DNA from: Psettodes erumei
Taxonomy: Eukaryota; Chordata; Actinopteri; Pleuronectiformes; Psettodidae
Reading direction: 5' to 3'
Length of the DNA: 64,000 nucleotides
NCBI GenBank assembly: GCA_016785225.1
Contig: JAFBJZ010000943.1
Coordinates: forward strand, 186,001 to 250,000
The translations under genes were made by a program, and so were the position numbers. Of this stretch, positions 61,881-64,000 are shown in pieces (positions within the stretch are counted from its first letter, which is position 1; each line of letters opens with the position of its first letter). The notes under the pieces were generated by a model. That model did not search any database. It saw nothing but the letters and a program-made list of their open reading frames with translations, and was not told the origin of the DNA.

Positions 61881-64000
61881 ATTTTTGGTTTTTGCCTTTT
61901 CATGGGATTTGCTGGCAATAAAAAAAAAATCTGACTTATCCTTTAAATAATTAAAGATAGGACAGTCTTGCTATTTTTGCATGCTGCCAATTGCTGATCA
62001 AATTGCAATAATTAAAATAGCATATTTATATATCTATTATTAAAATCATATTTAACAAAAACAACATTTCAGGGATAAGGGGATTGTGCAGCCTTGTTTT
62101 CTAATTTTTCTTAATATTAACACTTTTTCCAGAGGTGTTACTTCAAATAAATACTCTGTTTACAGGCTGTACTTTCCAGTGTTATGTTGTGCATTTTATT
62201 TAAGAGCATTTCTAACATTTTGTCTGCCTAATTTACACAGTGCCAACAACAATTCACGAAGCTGTCTTTGTGTATGTACAGTGTGTGTGCATGCACGGAG
62301 AAGATTTTTTTTCAAATATAATTGTTAGTGATGGGAAATCCCCAGCAGGTCTCTTTAAAAGGTTGTCAGAGAAATCGCTAACAGCTGCCAGCCACAGGAA
62401 TTCAGAAATGCCAAACCAGCACTTTGTGATTGGCATAAGGAAGTTACACCCACTTTGTAATAATATGTTTCTCTTTGGTTAGGTGCCAAATGGGTCGCTG
62501 CCAGTGCAGACACGACAGACCGATCAGATCAATCTGCACAAAAACACCAGGCCAAGGAAAACTATAATTATTTGTCTGAGGTTGAGGTCAGGTCGCTTCA
62601 AAGCTGATAAATACAAATGAGATGTAACTTACAGAACAAATCTAATAATGGTGACTCTACTCAAAAAGTCATTTTGATGAATAAGACTTAATTATAGCTT
62701 CCTGCCTTCACATATTTTTACGCACTTCTATACCTAGTAGCCCTTTTGACAAGGTAATAATGGCATGCACTTATGCACAGTAATGGAACAAATATTTAAT
62801 GTTAATTCTTAATAGGAGTAATTCCATGTTATTTTAAATGACTAATAACTGCTTTTGGAACAGTTAAGCAGCATGATACTGCTCTGCTTTGACTATGGCA
62901 GCTGCAGTGCTTTAATGAAATAAAGTCAAGCAAACAACAGGACTGATAACCTTACAGAAAAAATTAGCTCGATCGTACATCTTCCTCGACTCCACCACAC
63001 CTGCTCAGGTCTGTCTGTAATAACCTGCTCTGTCTGTTCTGCAGGTGTACTCTGGGTCTTTACTCCAGACCTATTTACCACAAACATGTGCTACTGTATG
63101 TTCCGTTCCTCCAGCGGCTCTGTTTCCTCTTCTTCTGTCTGCTCACCCCTCCAACACTGTCATTCCACTCCTCTTCCAGTCTCAGCCTTGATGATACATT
63201 TACTTTCCATAAATCAATTTTTGAAACTCAGCAATTACCCCGCGCCACAGGGAGTCAGAGGAAATCTATGAGTCAGAGGTCCTGAAGATACTCAATAGTC
63301 AGTCCTGTCACTTCCCGTCTGCCTGCTTCAAAAGCCCACTGATGGACCCCAGTGGTAAAGATAACACGGGTCAATAATAACCATCTGACAAGACACCAGT
63401 GCAAAAGAGGAACTAGGTGGGGTCAATAAGATAAGGTAAAATAAGAAAACTGTGCATACACCTGCACTATTACATAATGCTCCAATATTCACACATGCAA
63501 AGGTACCCACCAACACTACATATTCTTATATATACAGTATATATATATTACAGGCCAGCATTGGCTGCACCAGAAGATTTGTTCCAATTTCAAACCACAT
63601 AGTAATACTAAAACAAAACATTTATTGATATTATTTTAGCAGTTAATATGTGAATCAATCAATGTGCTCCTGTGTTTTGTTCCAACAGGAAATAATGCTT
63701 GCCCCGACTGACGTCAGTCCAACTGCTAATTTGGATTACCACTGCCAATTTAACAAAAAAAAAGGAAAAAAAAAAAATCCCTGGATTATTTTTCCAAAGA
63801 TTTAATACTTCTCACCACCATCTGCAATTTCAAAATGCTTTTTTAGCTGTGAGGAACTCCTTTGTTTCTTATGTGCATTGCTTCATAAGATACTAGTGCT
63901 CATGAACAAACCTAAAACCAAGCAGATTGCTATATATTCAAACTGTTCTGATAAAGGTAACACTTTAGTGTTGTGATTCCTGGTGGTTGTAGATGGAGGT

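Larger units (their letters stand above)
51048..64000 (-). other. ADK intron, 3' portion, at least 12.9 kb
   Basis: Runs from the high-coordinate end of the window to the acceptor of the 173-nt exon. The upstream ADK exons (glycine-rich start and GGS motif) were sought on the minus strand and not found. Contents are two orphan splice-bounded segments (51.4 and 56.2 kb), an enhancer-like block near 54.5 kb, a CA microsatellite at 56.6 kb, a teleost repeat fragment (60.94-61.26 kb), and a probable older repeat at 61.6-61.9 kb that I cannot classify. Nothing else is supported. Confidence 0.8.

Noticed and set aside
1..64000. CRISPR arrays, rRNA or tRNA genes, bacterial operons
   Set aside because: None seen; no regularly spaced repeat array, no complete tRNA cloverleaf and no ribosomal sequence.

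Overview
The window is vertebrate nuclear DNA, almost certainly from a ray-finned fish and probably a percomorph. It lacks any bacterial gene organisation. Short coding blocks are bounded by AG acceptors and GT donors and separated by kilobases of non-coding DNA. CA/TG microsatellites are frequent, and I recognise several interspersed repeats familiar from teleost genomes. The one confident host gene is adenosine kinase (ADK, PfkB family), on the minus strand.

Five consecutive internal ADK coding exons are present. In transcription order they lie at 51047-50875, 48693-48585, 23206-23036, 5110-5075 and 1450-1336. They total 604 nt (about 201 codons) and join in one frame with intron phases 2, 0, 0, 0 and 1. 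The first coding exons (N-terminus and nucleoside-binding GGS region) must lie beyond base 64000. The last exons (catalytic GAGD loop and C-terminus) must lie below base 1. Complete introns are about 2.2, 25.4, 17.9 and 3.6 kb. The rest of the window is therefore intronic relative to ADK.

The most unusual stretch is 6.2-9.2 kb, inside the 17.9-kb intron. It holds (i) a broken Maverick/Polinton-like (adintovirus-like) fragment, with a zinc-ribbon and exonuclease-like N-terminal part of a protein-primed family B DNA polymerase on the minus strand and a possible pX-like remnant on the plus strand; and (ii) just upstream on the minus strand, an apparently intact three-exon ORF for a 249-residue coiled-coil protein that I do not recognise. 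That ORF is the best candidate here for something undescribed.

Other elements: a perfect 19-bp-arm hairpin at 13.7 kb, a 31-bp-arm hairpin at 17.4 kb, a roughly 460-bp non-autonomous hAT-like element at 18.0-18.4 kb with a tRNA-SINE-like fragment inside it, a Tc1-like transposase fragment at 32.0 kb, and teleost repeat fragments at 22.7, 43.8 and 60.9 kb. G-quadruplex-prone tracts lie at 23.9 and 46.6 kb, and a strand-asymmetric pyrimidine/purine tract at 45.1-45.4 kb. Parts of the large introns look like developmental enhancers (homeodomain, SOX, E-box and MEF2-type words), but only cross-species alignment can establish that. Most open frames in the window are chance or shadow frames and are left out.
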